Shown piece by piece: positions 25,767 to 34,867 of a DNA stretch of 64,000 nucleotides. The stretch's first letter is position 1; every line of letters starts with the position of its first letter. The notes under the pieces are model-generated. The model made no database searches, was not told the origin of the DNA, and saw only the letters and a list, made by a program, of their open reading frames with translations. The translations under genes were made by a program, and so were the position numbers. This DNA is from Hyphomicrobium sp. (lineage in GTDB: Bacteria; Pseudomonadota; Alphaproteobacteria; Rhizobiales; Hyphomicrobiaceae), in NCBI GenBank assembly GCA_030148725.1, contig JASBSU010000004.1:62001-126000 (forward strand), given 5' to 3'.

Positions 25767-25924
25767 GTCCCCTCTCGCAGATGCGCCGGGAGAACCCGCG
25801 GCCGCAGCGCGGCGATGCTGCCGATGACGACGATCGCCGGAGCGCCGATGCCGGCTGAGCGCGCATCGCCCGCTGCCCGCGCGAACTGCGTGTCGAGCGT
25901 TCTTTCCTGAGTGAAGGTCGCCTT
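25763..25924 (-). pseudogene. cobA: 3' remnant of cobA (uroporphyrinogen-III C-methyltransferase)
   Basis: The frame ending at 25763 reads [20 protein letters not shown], then SAGIGAPAIVVIGSIAALRP and a short tail of about ten residues. This matches the C-terminus of SUMT/CobA, where TL...A...GI..PA.IVVG.V..LR is conserved. Only about 53 codons remain. A stop codon precedes them and there is no start codon, so the fragment is dead. Its stop overlaps the cobB start, as in an intact cobA-cobB operon. Directly upstream (25921-25945) the sequence changes to the start of a B12 riboswitch, so a single deletion probably removed the rest of the riboswitch and the 5' part of cobA. Confidence 0.7.
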
Positions 25925-25949
25925 TCAATCCCCTTGCGGGGCACCGTCA
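25921..25949 (-). promoter_or_regulatory. Truncated 5' part of a cobalamin riboswitch
   Basis: On the minus strand, GACGGTGCCCCGCAAGGGG followed by ATTGAAAGG fits the opening of the B12 riboswitch consensus (GGUxCCC...GGGxxxAAAAGGGAA), including a CCCC-GCAA-GGGG stem. The match stops exactly where the cobA remnant starts. The later conserved blocks (CCGGTG, CCCCGCAACTGT, GCCACTG) are missing. It is therefore a broken riboswitch that once controlled cobA-cobB. The promoter presumably lies at about 25950-26067, shared with the divergent cobO side. Confidence 0.55.
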
Positions 25950-26067
25950 CAAGGTCTGATAAGACTACGTCGCAAGGCGCGTCAATGGCAATTCCGGCTG
26001 CACGCGGCAACATCGCCCTTCTGAGGCTTGATTCGTTTTTGACATTTCATCGGAAGGAGCTTCAATC

Positions 26068-26318
26068 ATGCCCGACACCGTCGAGGACGACGAGAGGTGA
26101 AGATGGCCAATCGCAAGGCTATCCGGGACGATCACCACCTCGACCTCGGCCGTGTGCTGGAGAAGCTCGAGGCGCGGCGTCCGGATTTGCACGTCGTCGT
26201 CACCGGGCGGAACGCGAAACCCGAGATGATCGCTGCTGCGGATCTCGTGACGGACATGACGCCGGTCGAGCATCACTTTGCAGCCGGGGTCAAGGCACAG
26301 GAAGGCATCGAGTACTGA
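26068..26318 (+). pseudogene. cobO: Internally deleted cobO (cob(I)yrinate a,c-diamide adenosyltransferase)
   Basis: ATG 26068, with GGAAGGAG upstream, starts [10 protein letters not shown] and hits a stop at 26098-26100. An overlapping frame from 26097 reads [20 protein letters not shown], then [20 protein letters not shown] and ends in [12 protein letters not shown]. The first pieces match the CobO N-terminus (the KMA.KKAARD region) and the rest matches its C-terminus ([16 protein letters not shown]). The ATP-binding HTGxGKGKST block and the middle of about 110 residues are gone. A small frameshift separates the ends. The stop at 26316-26318 overlaps the cobQ start (TGATG), so translational coupling to cobQ could persist. 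Confidence 0.75.
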
Positions 26319-27802
26319 TGGTCGCCAAGACCATCATGTTCCAGGGGACCGGGTCCGACGTCGGCAAGTCGATGCTGGTCGCCGGCCTTGCAAGGCTGCT
26401 GCGCAATCGCGGTTTGAAGGTGCGTCCCTTCAAACCACAGAACATGTCCAACAACGCCGCTGTGACCGCCGACGGCGGCGAGATCGGACGGGCGCAAGCG
26501 CTACAGGCGCGGGCTGCGGGGGTGTCTCCGAGCGTCCATATGAATCCAGTGCTTCTGAAGCCGCAGAGCGAGACCGGTGCGCAGGTCGTGGTCCATGGTC
26601 GCGTCGTCGGCACCACGAAGGCCACGCAGTACCAGCAGATGAAGCCGCGGCTGATGGCTTCGGTACTCGACAGCTTCGCCAGGCTTTGCGCGGAGTCAGA
26701 CGTGGTGATCGTCGAGGGCGCCGGCTCGGCGTCCGAGGTGAACCTGCGCCGCGGCGACATTGCCAACATGGGCTTTGCACGTATCGCCAATGTCCCCGTC
26801 GTGCTCATCGGAGACATCGAGCGCGGCGGCGTGATTGCGAGTCTCGTCGGGACGCAAACCGTTCTGCCTGACGAGGACGCACAAATGATCGAGGGCTTCA
26901 TCGTCAACAAGTTCCGCGGCGACCCGTCCCTCTTCTCGGAAGGGCTGCGCAAGGTGACGGAGATGACCGGTTGGCAGTCGCTGGGCCTTGTTCCGTTTTT
27001 TGACGGTGCAAGCCAGCTGCCGGCCGAGGATGCGCTGGGGCTTCCAGTTCGCGAGGAGAAACTCGCGGCGAGAATACGCATCGCGGTGCTCGCGTACCCG
27101 CGCATATCGAACTTCGACGACTTCGATCCGCTGCGCCTGGAGCCCAGTGTCGACCTGGTGTTTTTGCGTCCCGGCACGCCCGTCCCCGGCGACGCCGATC
27201 TCGTGATCCTTCCCGGCTCCAAGGCCACAATCGCTGATCTCGGCGTGCTGCGCGCCACGGGCTGGGACATCGATATCGCGGCACACGTGCGGCGCGGCGG
27301 ACGCGTGCTTGGCATCTGTGGCGGCTATCAGATGCTGGGCAGGAGCATCGCCGATCCCGATGGCATCGAGGGGCCGCCGTCGACATGCCCGGGGCTCGGT
27401 CTGCTCGACGTCGAGACGCTTCTCGGCGGCGATAAACTGCTGGTCGAGGTTTCCGGCGAGCGCATCGGCGGCGCTCCCTTCAGGGGATATGAGATGCACG
27501 TTGGGCGCACGACGGGGGAAGCGACAGGCCGGCCGGTTCTCACTTTCTCAGATGGGCGCAGCGACGGTGCAATGTGTGCCGACGGTCGCATCATGGGCTG
27601 CTATGTGCACGGACTCTTCGGTGAAGACGCGCAACGAAGCGACTGGCTGACGCTTCTGGGCGCTGGCGCGAGCGCGGTACATTACGACGACACGATCGAG
27701 CAGACGCTCGATGCCCTCGCGCGTCACCTCGAAACGCACATCGATTGCGACGCGCTGCTCGCATTGGCGCGCGAGCCGCAGATCGCTTCGGCCGCGGTCT
27801 AG
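26318..27802 (+). CDS. cobQ: Cobyric acid synthase
   Basis: 494 residues, normal length. N-terminal domain: [25 protein letters not shown] with the P-loop-like GTGSDVGKS, then [25 protein letters not shown] and [15 protein letters not shown], all CobQ hallmarks. The C-terminal amidotransferase domain has [15 protein letters not shown], the catalytic Cys in [12 protein letters not shown], and GCYVHGLFG. It amidates carboxylates b, d, e and g of adenosylcobyrinic acid a,c-diamide. The start is fixed by the overlap with the cobO remnant. It is followed six bases later by a truncated cobF-like start. Confidence 0.93.
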   Translation: MVAKTIMFQGTGSDVGKSMLVAGLARLLRNRGLKVRPFKPQNMSNNAAVTADGGEIGRAQALQARAAGVSPSVHMNPVLLKPQSETGAQVVVHGRVVGTTKATQYQQMKPRLMASVLDSFARLCAESDVVIVEGAGSASEVNLRRGDIANMGFARIANVPVVLIGDIERGGVIASLVGTQTVLPDEDAQMIEGFIVNKFRGDPSLFSEGLRKVTEMTGWQSLGLVPFFDGASQLPAEDALGLPVREEKLAARIRIAVLAYPRISNFDDFDPLRLEPSVDLVFLRPGTPVPGDADLVILPGSKATIADLGVLRATGWDIDIAAHVRRGGRVLGICGGYQMLGRSIADPDGIEGPPSTCPGLGLLDVETLLGGDKLLVEVSGERIGGAPFRGYEMHVGRTTGEATGRPVLTFSDGRSDGAMCADGRIMGCYVHGLFGEDAQRSDWLTLLGAGASAVHYDDTIEQTLDALARHLETHIDCDALLALAREPQIASAAV

Positions 27803-27807
27803 GACTG

Positions 27808-27924
27808 ATGAAGCGCATTCTGGTTATCGGTATCGGATGCGGCGGCGCCGATTCACCCGCCGAGCAGCTCTCAGGTATCAAAGTCAGCGAGACCTGGGTG
27901 GAGGATGTGAAGGGTTTTCCGTGA
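27808..27924 (+). pseudogene. 5' remnant of a cobF-like tetrapyrrole methylase gene
   Basis: A 38-codon frame begins MKRILVIGIGCGG and then continues with unrelated sequence (ADSPAEQLSGIKVSETW) to a stop at 27924. The opening matches the N-terminus of precorrin-6A synthase CobF (MxxLLVIGIGxGxPD). Only about 13 codons are recognisable. The rest of the frame overlaps what looks like the 3' end of a B12 riboswitch, so the frame is a fusion made by a deletion. CobF is inferred from a short match; another cobalamin methylase is possible. Confidence 0.45.
27882..27896 (+). promoter_or_regulatory. 3' fragment of a second cobalamin riboswitch
   Basis: AGTCAGCGAGACCTG matches the conserved 3' block of the B12 riboswitch (AGTCAGGAGACCTG) with one inserted base. 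No other riboswitch block precedes it; the upstream sequence is the cobF-like 5' end. No recognisable B12-regulated gene follows: the next 100 bases hold only a short frame (VKSEVQSLQ...). It fits the far side of a deletion that began in cobF. Confidence 0.45.
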
Positions 27925-28004
27925 AATCGGAAGTGCAGAGCCTTCAGGCGACACCCATGAGAGCGCTTAGCTCAACGGGCCTCTAGCGCGCTGACTCAAC
28001 GGGT

Positions 28005-28070
28005 TTAGTCCTTAGGCTTTGTCAGCCGCTTCGACCTACCGACCGTTTGACGCTTCGCAATGAGACCCTC
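28005..28070 (-). pseudogene. C-terminal fragment related to the HTH-like protein at 22681
   Basis: The frame ending at 28005 reads EGLIAKRQTVGRSKRLTKPKD. It aligns with EGLIPKRRMVGKSKRLPLVE of the small protein at 22681-22884. DNA identity is roughly three quarters over about 42 bases. Upstream of the Glu the similarity is lost, so this is a fragment. The two sequences lie on the same strand, 5.3 kb apart, flanking bciA, cobB and cobQ. Confidence 0.5.
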
Positions 28071-28606
28071 GAGCCGGCAACAGCTTTTCTGAGGTCGTGA
28101 TCCTCGCGGCGCGCGACCCAGCGATCAGCGCGGTAGACCGCGTCGCCTCCATGCCGCCCACCCGGTCCCCCCCTTGCGATGCCCATAGAGTCTGGTTGCG
28201 AAGCGACTTTCGGACGTCGGACGTCTCGGCTGATACGCGCGCGTTGGCCGTGGTGTACAGCGCAAAAAGCCCTATTAACCGATGTTTTTTGCCAGTGACT
28301 GAGGCGCAACAGTAGCGGCTATCTAATGTTCAGTCGGCAAATCATCTTGATCGAGACGAGTTAGTTGTACTTATTCTGAGTTGCAACCGATCCGCGTCAA
28401 TTATTTCTGCGGCGGGTCGGGAGCGGTGCGGATTTCAGCCGGCGACGGCACCCGCATCTCGAGGGGAGAAGGACGCCAGTTTCATTTTCTGCGGCGTCGA
28501 GGATTTGGCCCCCGAGAGGGGCACCGATCGAGGGCCGCGCGCCCGATGGTCGGAATGGAAGTCAGTTTAGTGCCCGGAAAAAACGGGCGTCAGTTGCGTT
28601 GAGTTC
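28071..28606. other. Non-coding stretch ahead of the autotransporter gene
   Basis: These 536 bases show no convincing gene on either strand. Composition is less GC-rich around 28260-28400 than elsewhere, which fits a promoter region. A small hairpin, GCCCG-GAAAAAA-CGGGC, lies at 28572-28588, about 35 bases before the autotransporter start, and may belong to its leader. Confidence 0.4.
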
Positions 28607-28621
28607 ATGTTGGGGGTTTGT

Positions 28622-31600
28622 ATGCGTTGCGTTCCTGTAGCGAGTGGAATTGCGTCTCGCGCCATTGCCGATCGCGCCTTCGAGCCAGCTCGCCGGCCAG
28701 CGGCACCACCCACCCGACACATAGGACGAAGCCTCAGAGCCGCGCTCATGTGCAGCGCGGCCGCCGCCGTCCTGCTGCTCGTCGCGCCGAGGGCGATGGC
28801 TGACGGCAACGAGTGCGGCAATACCAACTCTCCGAACTGCACAGCTCCAAGCTATTCAGTCGGCACGCCTGCCGGAAACAACAATGGTGGTATCGAGTAC
28901 GCGCCGTCTGCTGCATTCACCCTGAACCTGGGGGATGGGTCGAACGTCACGACCGTTTCGTCAGTGGATTACTCTGTGTCTGGCGCAGGCGACCGGATAG
29001 GCAACGGCATAACCATATCCGGAGGGTCGTTCTCGACCGTTACGGGGCAGCCGACCAATGCTGCAACGCAGGACGTCACAGTGAACGTTAAAGCGTTCGC
29101 GACAATCGGCGCTCAGAACAATGGCGTGTTCGTTTGGACTGATGGCGGCAGCAACGACATTCTCATCAATAACTCAGGAAGCATCACTGGCGACAACGCG
29201 GGCATTTGGGCTCAAGCCGGAGCACTCGGTAGCCCATCCGGCGCAGGCAATATCGAGATCAACAACGACAAATTCATCCAATCGCCAAACTCTGGCATCG
29301 TCGCGTTCCGGCAGAGCGCGAATAACGCTGGCGACGTCGAAGTGAACAATAACGCTGCTGGACAAATCTATGCTGGCGGTGACGGTATCTTCGTCGCTAA
29401 TCCCGGCCTACTCGGTACGTCCGCGTCGGACGGAACGGCGCACATCACCAACAGCGGTCTGATTGACGCTGGCGGCAACGGCATCTTCGCTTTCACGACG
29501 TCCGATGCGACGATCGAAAACAAGGCCGGCGCAACCATCACCGCCGACCTCGACGGCATCCGTACTGGCGGCGTTATTGTGCCATCCGGGGGAGTGGCGA
29601 CGCTAACCAACTCCGGAACAATCACAGCCGGCCGTTACGGCATAAGGGCTTACTCCACTGATGACGCAGTCATCACCAATACAGCTTCCGGCATCATCAA
29701 ATCTGCCGACGATGGCATCAACGCAACCTCTGCTGCGGGTGATGTCACCGCGAAGAATTTCGGCTCGATCACGTCGACCGGGGGCATGGGTATCAACGCG
29801 ACGGCGCTCCTCGGCGGCGTCACGGCGACTAATGAAAAGGGCGCGACGATCAAGTCAGACGGGAACGGCATCAATGGAAATGCGGTGGTCGGGTCAGCGT
29901 CTGCCACCAACAGCGGCTCGATCGATGCCGGTGGTGCGGGCATCGATCTGTTCGCGGGTGGCGGAAGTGTGACCGCAACCAACGAGACAGGCGCCAGCAT
30001 CATATCGGTTGGAGCAGGCATCGTCGGCGACGCCGCAGTGGGATCGGCCGAAGCCACAAACAAGAGCACGATCAAGTCAGGAGGAGATGGCGTCAATCTG
30101 CTAGCCGGCGTCGGTGACGTGACGGCTAAAAACACCGCTGGCGCATCGATAGACGCCGGCGGCGACGGCATCAACGTCACTTCAGTGGCGAATAACGCAT
30201 ACGTCTACAATGATGGCCATATCGATGCGGACGGAGACGGCATCGAGGCGAAGGCGTTCGGCAACGTCACCGTCACCAACACCAGTCTCAACTCGGTGAT
30301 CGCGATCGGGAACGGCATTACCGTTGACGCGGGTCTCGACGCCAACGTGACGAACAGTGGCGCAATCACCGTCACCGACGGCATCGGCATCGGCACGCTC
30401 GCCCTGCAGAATACGATCATCGATCACAGCGGGACGATCAGCTCGACCAACGGCCCGGGCATCATCGCGCTATCTGGTGGTGATATCACTATCCGCGGCA
30501 ATGGCGCGGGCGGCACGACCTTCGGCAGCGTTCAGTCGGATGGCGTCGGCATCCTCGGTATAGCTGGCGCCAACGTGACCATTGATGCAGGCACCGTGAC
30601 CTCTAACAATTCTACAGGTATCGGCGCAGTCGCCATCAACGGCGGCTCGACGGTCAATCTGCATGGTGAAGTGAAAGCGAATGGCCTCTTCGGTGTCGGC
30701 AGCGCCGCGCTCGACCTTGGCTCGGGCAGTGGTGACTCGGCCATCAACCTCGGCGGCCAGAACGTCACCAACATTGGCGGCATCGGCACCTTCTCCCTGG
30801 CGCTCGGCGGTCACTCCAAGGTGATCGGCGGCGCAGGCGGTACGGTGACTGGCGCAACCGACGGCATCATCTCGACATCCTTCCTCGGCGACTCCACGGT
30901 GGAGTCGGGCGCTGTCGTCGCGCAGAACGGCAGCGGCATCATCTCGACCGGACTCGGCGGCAACTCGACGGTTTCGAATGGGGGTACCGTCACCGCAACG
31001 CAGAGTGGCATCGTGAGCACCGCGATTGACGGCGGCTCCACGGTGACGCTCGGTGCGGACGTCACCGCGGGTGGAGCGTTCGGCGTATTCAGCGCCGCGC
31101 TCGACCTCGGGCCAGGCACGGGTGACTCGACCGTTCTACTCGGCGGCCATAACGTGACCAGCAACGGCGGCATCGGCGTTTTCTCGCTCGCGGCCCTGGG
31201 CAACTCCAGCGTAACCGATAGCAGCACCGGCACCATCATCAGCGCTGACGAGGGCGTCGTTTCCACATCGCTGCTCGGAAGCTCGACGGTCGACGTCTAC
31301 AACGTCACCTCCGGCGGGACCGGCATCGTCTCGACGGCGGCTGGCGGCGACTCCATCGCCATTGCTCGCGGCGACGTCACCTCCGCGAATGGCAGCGGCA
31401 TCATCTCCACCGCCATTGGCGGCAACGCGACCGCGACCAACGAAGGCAAGGTGAGCGCCGATAACGGTCTCTATGGTATCGCGGCCTTCTCGATCGGCGG
31501 CGACGCTACGGCCACGGCCAACGGCGTGATCGATCCGCCGCTGATCGGCGTGTCGAGCTTCACCATCGGCAACGGTACCGCGACCAGCGACGTCAACAAC

Positions 31601-34177
31601 ACCGTGCAGGCTTTAGGCGTCGGTGCCTACGCCGGCAACATTGGTGGCGGCAACGTGGTCGTGAACGTCAACACGGGTGGCTCGATCCAGTCGGACTACC
31701 TCGGCATCCTCGCCACCAACATCGGACCTGGCGACACGACCGTGAACGTCAAGGGCGCGGTGGGCGGATATTCGGGCACGGCGACGGGTGATGACGCGAT
31801 CAACGTCACCAACTTCATCAACAACGGCAACATTTCCGTCACCTCGAACGAGGACGGAACGCTTGATGCCGGCGACGACGCGGTGGACATCACCAAGCTC
31901 GGCGGCAGCGGCACGATCGCAGTATCGCTTGGCGCGAATGCTACGGCGGCGGACGATGGCGCCACCATCTTCCGCACGCTCAGCGGTGCCAACGCTGGCG
32001 GCGCCAACGACATCTCGGTCGGCCTGGCGGACGGCAAGACGCTGACGGCGACGAATGGCAACGGCATCGATATCTCGACGCCCTTCGCCAATAACGACAT
32101 CTCGGTCAACGTCGGCGTGGGCAGCAGCGTGCTGGCCAACAACGGCACGGCGGTTCAGGTCAGCGGCTTCTCGCTGCTGGGCGACAACAACGTGACGATC
32201 ACCAACGCCGGTTTGGTGCAGGGTGACGGTACTGTGTTCGATCCGACCATCCGCGTCGCGACCGACGGCAACGTCAACATCAACAACACGGGCACGATCC
32301 GGTCGGATGGCGGCTCAACCTTCGCCAGCGTGATCCAGAGCCTCGCCGGCGGCTCCAACACCGTGCAGAACGATGGCACGATCTGGGGCAACATGCAGCT
32401 GGCCGCGGTCGGCGCCAACACGGTCAACAACACCAGCAGCACGACGTGGAATACGTCGGGTCTCAACCTCTACGTCAGCGCGACGGGCAACGAGGTCAAC
32501 AACACCTCGACGGGCACCATCAATGCCGGTCCGTTCACGGTGTTCGCGATGATCGGCCCGACGAATGCGATCAACAACGCGGGCGCGTTCAACTCGACGG
32601 GCCTCAATGTCTACGGCATGCTCGGTAACGACAACGCCGTGAACAACTCCGGCAGCTTCAATGTCACCGGCTTCACGCAGTTCCTGGGTGGCAACTTCGG
32701 CAATCAGAACCTCGCCTTCAATAACAACGGCGGCGTGCTGAGCATGCAGAACGGCACCTCGGGCTACGGCTTCGTCACGCCGGTCGATCTCGGCTTCGTC
32801 GACTACGGCAACGACATCGGCGACGTGGTGCAGATCGGTGTGCCGAACACGACCGGCAACTCGTTCAATGGATCCGGCTATAGCCGCTACGCCATCGATG
32901 CCTTCCTCGCCGCGGCGACGACGTCGGCTTCCGACCTGCTGATCGTCAACGGCGACACCACCGGTGTCACGGCCCTGCAGGTGAACGACACGAATGCGGG
33001 ACCTGGCGCCTACAACCCGACCGGCATCCTGGTTGCGCACATCGAGGGCAACAGCGATCCCGACGCCTTCTATCTGGAAGGCGGGCCAATCGACAAAGGC
33101 CTCTTCACTTACGACCTCTACCGCGTGCAGGTGAGCTCGTTCGACTGGCTGCTGGCTTCGACGCCCGACCAGACCTTCTTCGAGCTGCCGCACCTGATCA
33201 CCGCCGCACAGAACATGTGGCACAACTCGGCCGGCGTATGGCTGGATCGCACCGCCGATCTGCGCTCTGCCGCCACCGAGAAGTGCGCGATGATGGGCAG
33301 CATCAAGGATAGCGCGCCCGTGTGCTCCAAGAGCGTGACGCCCGGCGCCTGGGCCAAGGTTCTCGGCAACACAACCGAGCGTGAGCAGAACTACAGCTGG
33401 ACCATTCTCGGCAAGACCAGCACCTTCGAGGTAAAGTCGAACCAGAATGGCTACGGCATCGTTGGCGGCTACGACTTCGGGCACGAGACGGCCAAAGGCG
33501 CATGGATGATCGGCGCGATGGGCGGCTACGTCGCCTCAAGCCTCGACTTCGATGGCTCCACCACAGATGTCGATTATCGCACGGGCCTCGTCGGCGCCTA
33601 CGCGACATGGATCGAGGGCGGCCTGTTCATTGACGGCAAGGTGATGGCCAACATCGGCAAGTACGAGTATTCGAACTACACCAACACTGGACTGTCGACC
33701 CACGATAAGCAGGACGTTCTGGCCGTCGGTGGCGTGATCGATACGGGTTACCGCATGAGCTACGCGGGCGGCTTCATCGAGCCGGGTGCAACCCTGTCCT
33801 ACGTCAATGCTGAGCTCGACAACGCCACCATCTACGGCACGACTGTCAACTTCGGGGACGGCAACAGTCTGCGTGGCCGGCTTGGCCTGCGCTTCGGCAC
33901 GTCGTTCGTGAGCGGCGGCCACAAGGTCGAGCCATTCATCGGAGCGAGCGCCTGGCATGAGTTCGAAGCCGACAACAAGGCGAACCTGTCGAGTGGCGGC
34001 TACGATCTCACGGCCGCGGACGATGTGAGCGGCACGTTTGGCGAGGTTACGGGTGGGCTCAACGTTTTCAGCCTCGGTGCCGATGGCGTAAGCGGCTTCG
34101 TCAAGGGCAATGCCCAGTTCGGCGAGGACAACCTCCGCGGCTACGCCGGCAGCGCCGGGCTCCGTGTCAACTGGTAA
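28622..34177 (+). CDS. Giant autotransporter (type Va) with beta-helical passenger
   Basis: 1851 residues from ATG 28622, preferred over ATG 28607 because TTGGGGG lies just upstream. A long positively charged N-region precedes the hydrophobic signal (ALMCSAAAAVLLLVAPRAMA, about residues 40-60). The passenger of about 1400 residues is built from short Gly/Asn/Thr/Ala repeats of the form NSGTI..G.GI, typical of a right-handed beta-helix, and contains a duplicated block of about 130 residues. The C-terminal 270 residues from about TPGAWAKVLGN are an autotransporter barrel, with alternating strands and a final LRVNW ending in an aromatic residue. It is exported by Sec and inserted into the outer membrane. 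Adhesion is the usual role, but no binding domain is recognised. A strong terminator follows. Confidence 0.9.
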   Translation: MRCVPVASGIASRAIADRAFEPARRPAAPPTRHIGRSLRAALMCSAAAAVLLLVAPRAMADGNECGNTNSPNCTAPSYSVGTPAGNNNGGIEYAPSAAFTLNLGDGSNVTTVSSVDYSVSGAGDRIGNGITISGGSFSTVTGQPTNAATQDVTVNVKAFATIGAQNNGVFVWTDGGSNDILINNSGSITGDNAGIWAQAGALGSPSGAGNIEINNDKFIQSPNSGIVAFRQSANNAGDVEVNNNAAGQIYAGGDGIFVANPGLLGTSASDGTAHITNSGLIDAGGNGIFAFTTSDATIENKAGATITADLDGIRTGGVIVPSGGVATLTNSGTITAGRYGIRAYSTDDAVITNTASGIIKSADDGINATSAAGDVTAKNFGSITSTGGMGINATALLGGVTATNEKGATIKSDGNGINGNAVVGSASATNSGSIDAGGAGIDLFAGGGSVTATNETGASIISVGAGIVGDAAVGSAEATNKSTIKSGGDGVNLLAGVGDVTAKNTAGASIDAGGDGINVTSVANNAYVYNDGHIDADGDGIEAKAFGNVTVTNTSLNSVIAIGNGITVDAGLDANVTNSGAITVTDGIGIGTLALQNTIIDHSGTISSTNGPGIIALSGGDITIRGNGAGGTTFGSVQSDGVGILGIAGANVTIDAGTVTSNNSTGIGAVAINGGSTVNLHGEVKANGLFGVGSAALDLGSGSGDSAINLGGQNVTNIGGIGTFSLALGGHSKVIGGAGGTVTGATDGIISTSFLGDSTVESGAVVAQNGSGIISTGLGGNSTVSNGGTVTATQSGIVSTAIDGGSTVTLGADVTAGGAFGVFSAALDLGPGTGDSTVLLGGHNVTSNGGIGVFSLAALGNSSVTDSSTGTIISADEGVVSTSLLGSSTVDVYNVTSGGTGIVSTAAGGDSIAIARGDVTSANGSGIISTAIGGNATATNEGKVSADNGLYGIAAFSIGGDATATANGVIDPPLIGVSSFTIGNGTATSDVNNTVQALGVGAYAGNIGGGNVVVNVNTGGSIQSDYLGILATNIGPGDTTVNVKGAVGGYSGTATGDDAINVTNFINNGNISVTSNEDGTLDAGDDAVDITKLGGSGTIAVSLGANATAADDGATIFRTLSGANAGGANDISVGLADGKTLTATNGNGIDISTPFANNDISVNVGVGSSVLANNGTAVQVSGFSLLGDNNVTITNAGLVQGDGTVFDPTIRVATDGNVNINNTGTIRSDGGSTFASVIQSLAGGSNTVQNDGTIWGNMQLAAVGANTVNNTSSTTWNTSGLNLYVSATGNEVNNTSTGTINAGPFTVFAMIGPTNAINNAGAFNSTGLNVYGMLGNDNAVNNSGSFNVTGFTQFLGGNFGNQNLAFNNNGGVLSMQNGTSGYGFVTPVDLGFVDYGNDIGDVVQIGVPNTTGNSFNGSGYSRYAIDAFLAAATTSASDLLIVNGDTTGVTALQVNDTNAGPGAYNPTGILVAHIEGNSDPDAFYLEGGPIDKGLFTYDLYRVQVSSFDWLLASTPDQTFFELPHLITAAQNMWHNSAGVWLDRTADLRSAATEKCAMMGSIKDSAPVCSKSVTPGAWAKVLGNTTEREQNYSWTILGKTSTFEVKSNQNGYGIVGGYDFGHETAKGAWMIGAMGGYVASSLDFDGSTTDVDYRTGLVGAYATWIEGGLFIDGKVMANIGKYEYSNYTNTGLSTHDKQDVLAVGGVIDTGYRMSYAGGFIEPGATLSYVNAELDNATIYGTTVNFGDGNSLRGRLGLRFGTSFVSGGHKVEPFIGASAWHEFEADNKANLSSGGYDLTAADDVSGTFGEVTGGLNVFSLGADGVSGFVKGNAQFGEDNLRGYAGSAGLRVNW
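30641..31417 (+). repeat. Tandem duplication inside the autotransporter passenger
   Basis: Two consecutive blocks, 30641-31030 and 31031-31417, encode related segments of 130 and 129 residues. Each starts GGSTV, has FGV.SAALDLG near position 20, then GGIG.FSLA and IISTS or VVSTS, and ends in a SGI.STAI type motif. They differ at many positions, so the duplication is old. Confidence 0.7.
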
Positions 34178-34194
34178 GGGCCCCAGGCAGTCAT

Positions 34195-34229
34195 GGGGAG
34201 AGGCCGCTGGTCTCTCCCCTATTTTGTTT
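34195..34229 (+). terminator. Rho-independent terminator of the autotransporter gene
   Basis: GGGGAGAG (34195-34202) pairs perfectly with CTCTCCCC (34212-34219) across a 9-base loop, followed by TATTTTGTTT. It lies 18 bases after the autotransporter stop. It is the clearest intrinsic terminator in the window and separates this gene from the ialB-like gene. Confidence 0.9.
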
Positions 34230-34300
34230 CCGTCATCTACCACTGGCCGCCTTTTTCAGGCGCACCGAATTTCTCTGTGCTGGATTTGTGAGTGTGACCT

Positions 34301-34867
34301 ATGAAGCGGATTGCTGCGCTCGTGTTTGTCGGCTTGGCTCTTGCGCCATGTGCTATCGCTCAGACGAAGAGCGACCCGGCCAAGGCGACCACGACGGCTC
34401 CCAAAGCGCCCGCTGCGGCGAAGTCAGTCGCTCAGAAGGAGTGGAAGGAAACGTTCGACGATTGGGTGCTCGCGTGTGCACAAACGACTGATGGTGTGAA
34501 AAGCTGTGCCATATCTCAGAGCCTCAGCAACACCAAGACACGCCAGCTCATCGGCGCTCTCTCGATAGGCAAAGATAAAGCGGGCAAGTTGGTCGCCAAT
34601 CTGCAAACGCCGCTGGGGTTCTCCGTCAGCGAAGGCATCAAGCTATCGCTGGACGGCCAGTCAGGCGTCGCAGTACCGGTCAAGACGTGTCTGCCGAACG
34701 GCTGCCTCGGCATCGTGGAGCTCGATCAGAATATGATCGGGCAGCTCCGCAAGTCGACAGAGATGTCGATGACATTGCAGAGCCTGCAGGCGACGCCCGT
34801 CGTGATCAAGTTCTCGGCAAAGGGGGTTGTGTCGGCCCTCGAAAAGCTGCTGAAAGAGGGAGCCTAA
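34301..34867 (+). CDS. Invasion-associated locus B (IalB) family protein
   Basis: 188 residues with a Sec signal peptide (MKRIAALVFVGLALAPCAIA). After a low-complexity Lys/Ala/Pro linker comes the IalB pattern: FDDWVLACAQTTDGVKSCAISQSL, LGFSVSEGIKLSLDG, VPVKTCLPNGCLGIVELDQNMIGQL and LQATPVVIKFSAKG. Four Cys in the domain could form two disulfides. The family is common in Hyphomicrobiales. The name comes from Bartonella erythrocyte invasion, but most members are of unknown periplasmic function. It is monocistronic, after the autotransporter terminator. Confidence 0.85.
   Translation: MKRIAALVFVGLALAPCAIAQTKSDPAKATTTAPKAPAAAKSVAQKEWKETFDDWVLACAQTTDGVKSCAISQSLSNTKTRQLIGALSIGKDKAGKLVANLQTPLGFSVSEGIKLSLDGQSGVAVPVKTCLPNGCLGIVELDQNMIGQLRKSTEMSMTLQSLQATPVVIKFSAKGVVSALEKLLKEGA

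Noticed and set aside
25931-26013. Frame reading [22 protein letters not shown] as the N-terminus of cobA
   Set aside because: The weak likeness to the SUMT DVVLYDDLV region is outweighed by the match of the same DNA to the start of a B12 riboswitch.
32315-33484. 389-codon open frame antisense to the autotransporter
   Set aside because: It mirrors the repetitive Gly/Ala codons of the passenger gene and shows no domain or start signal.
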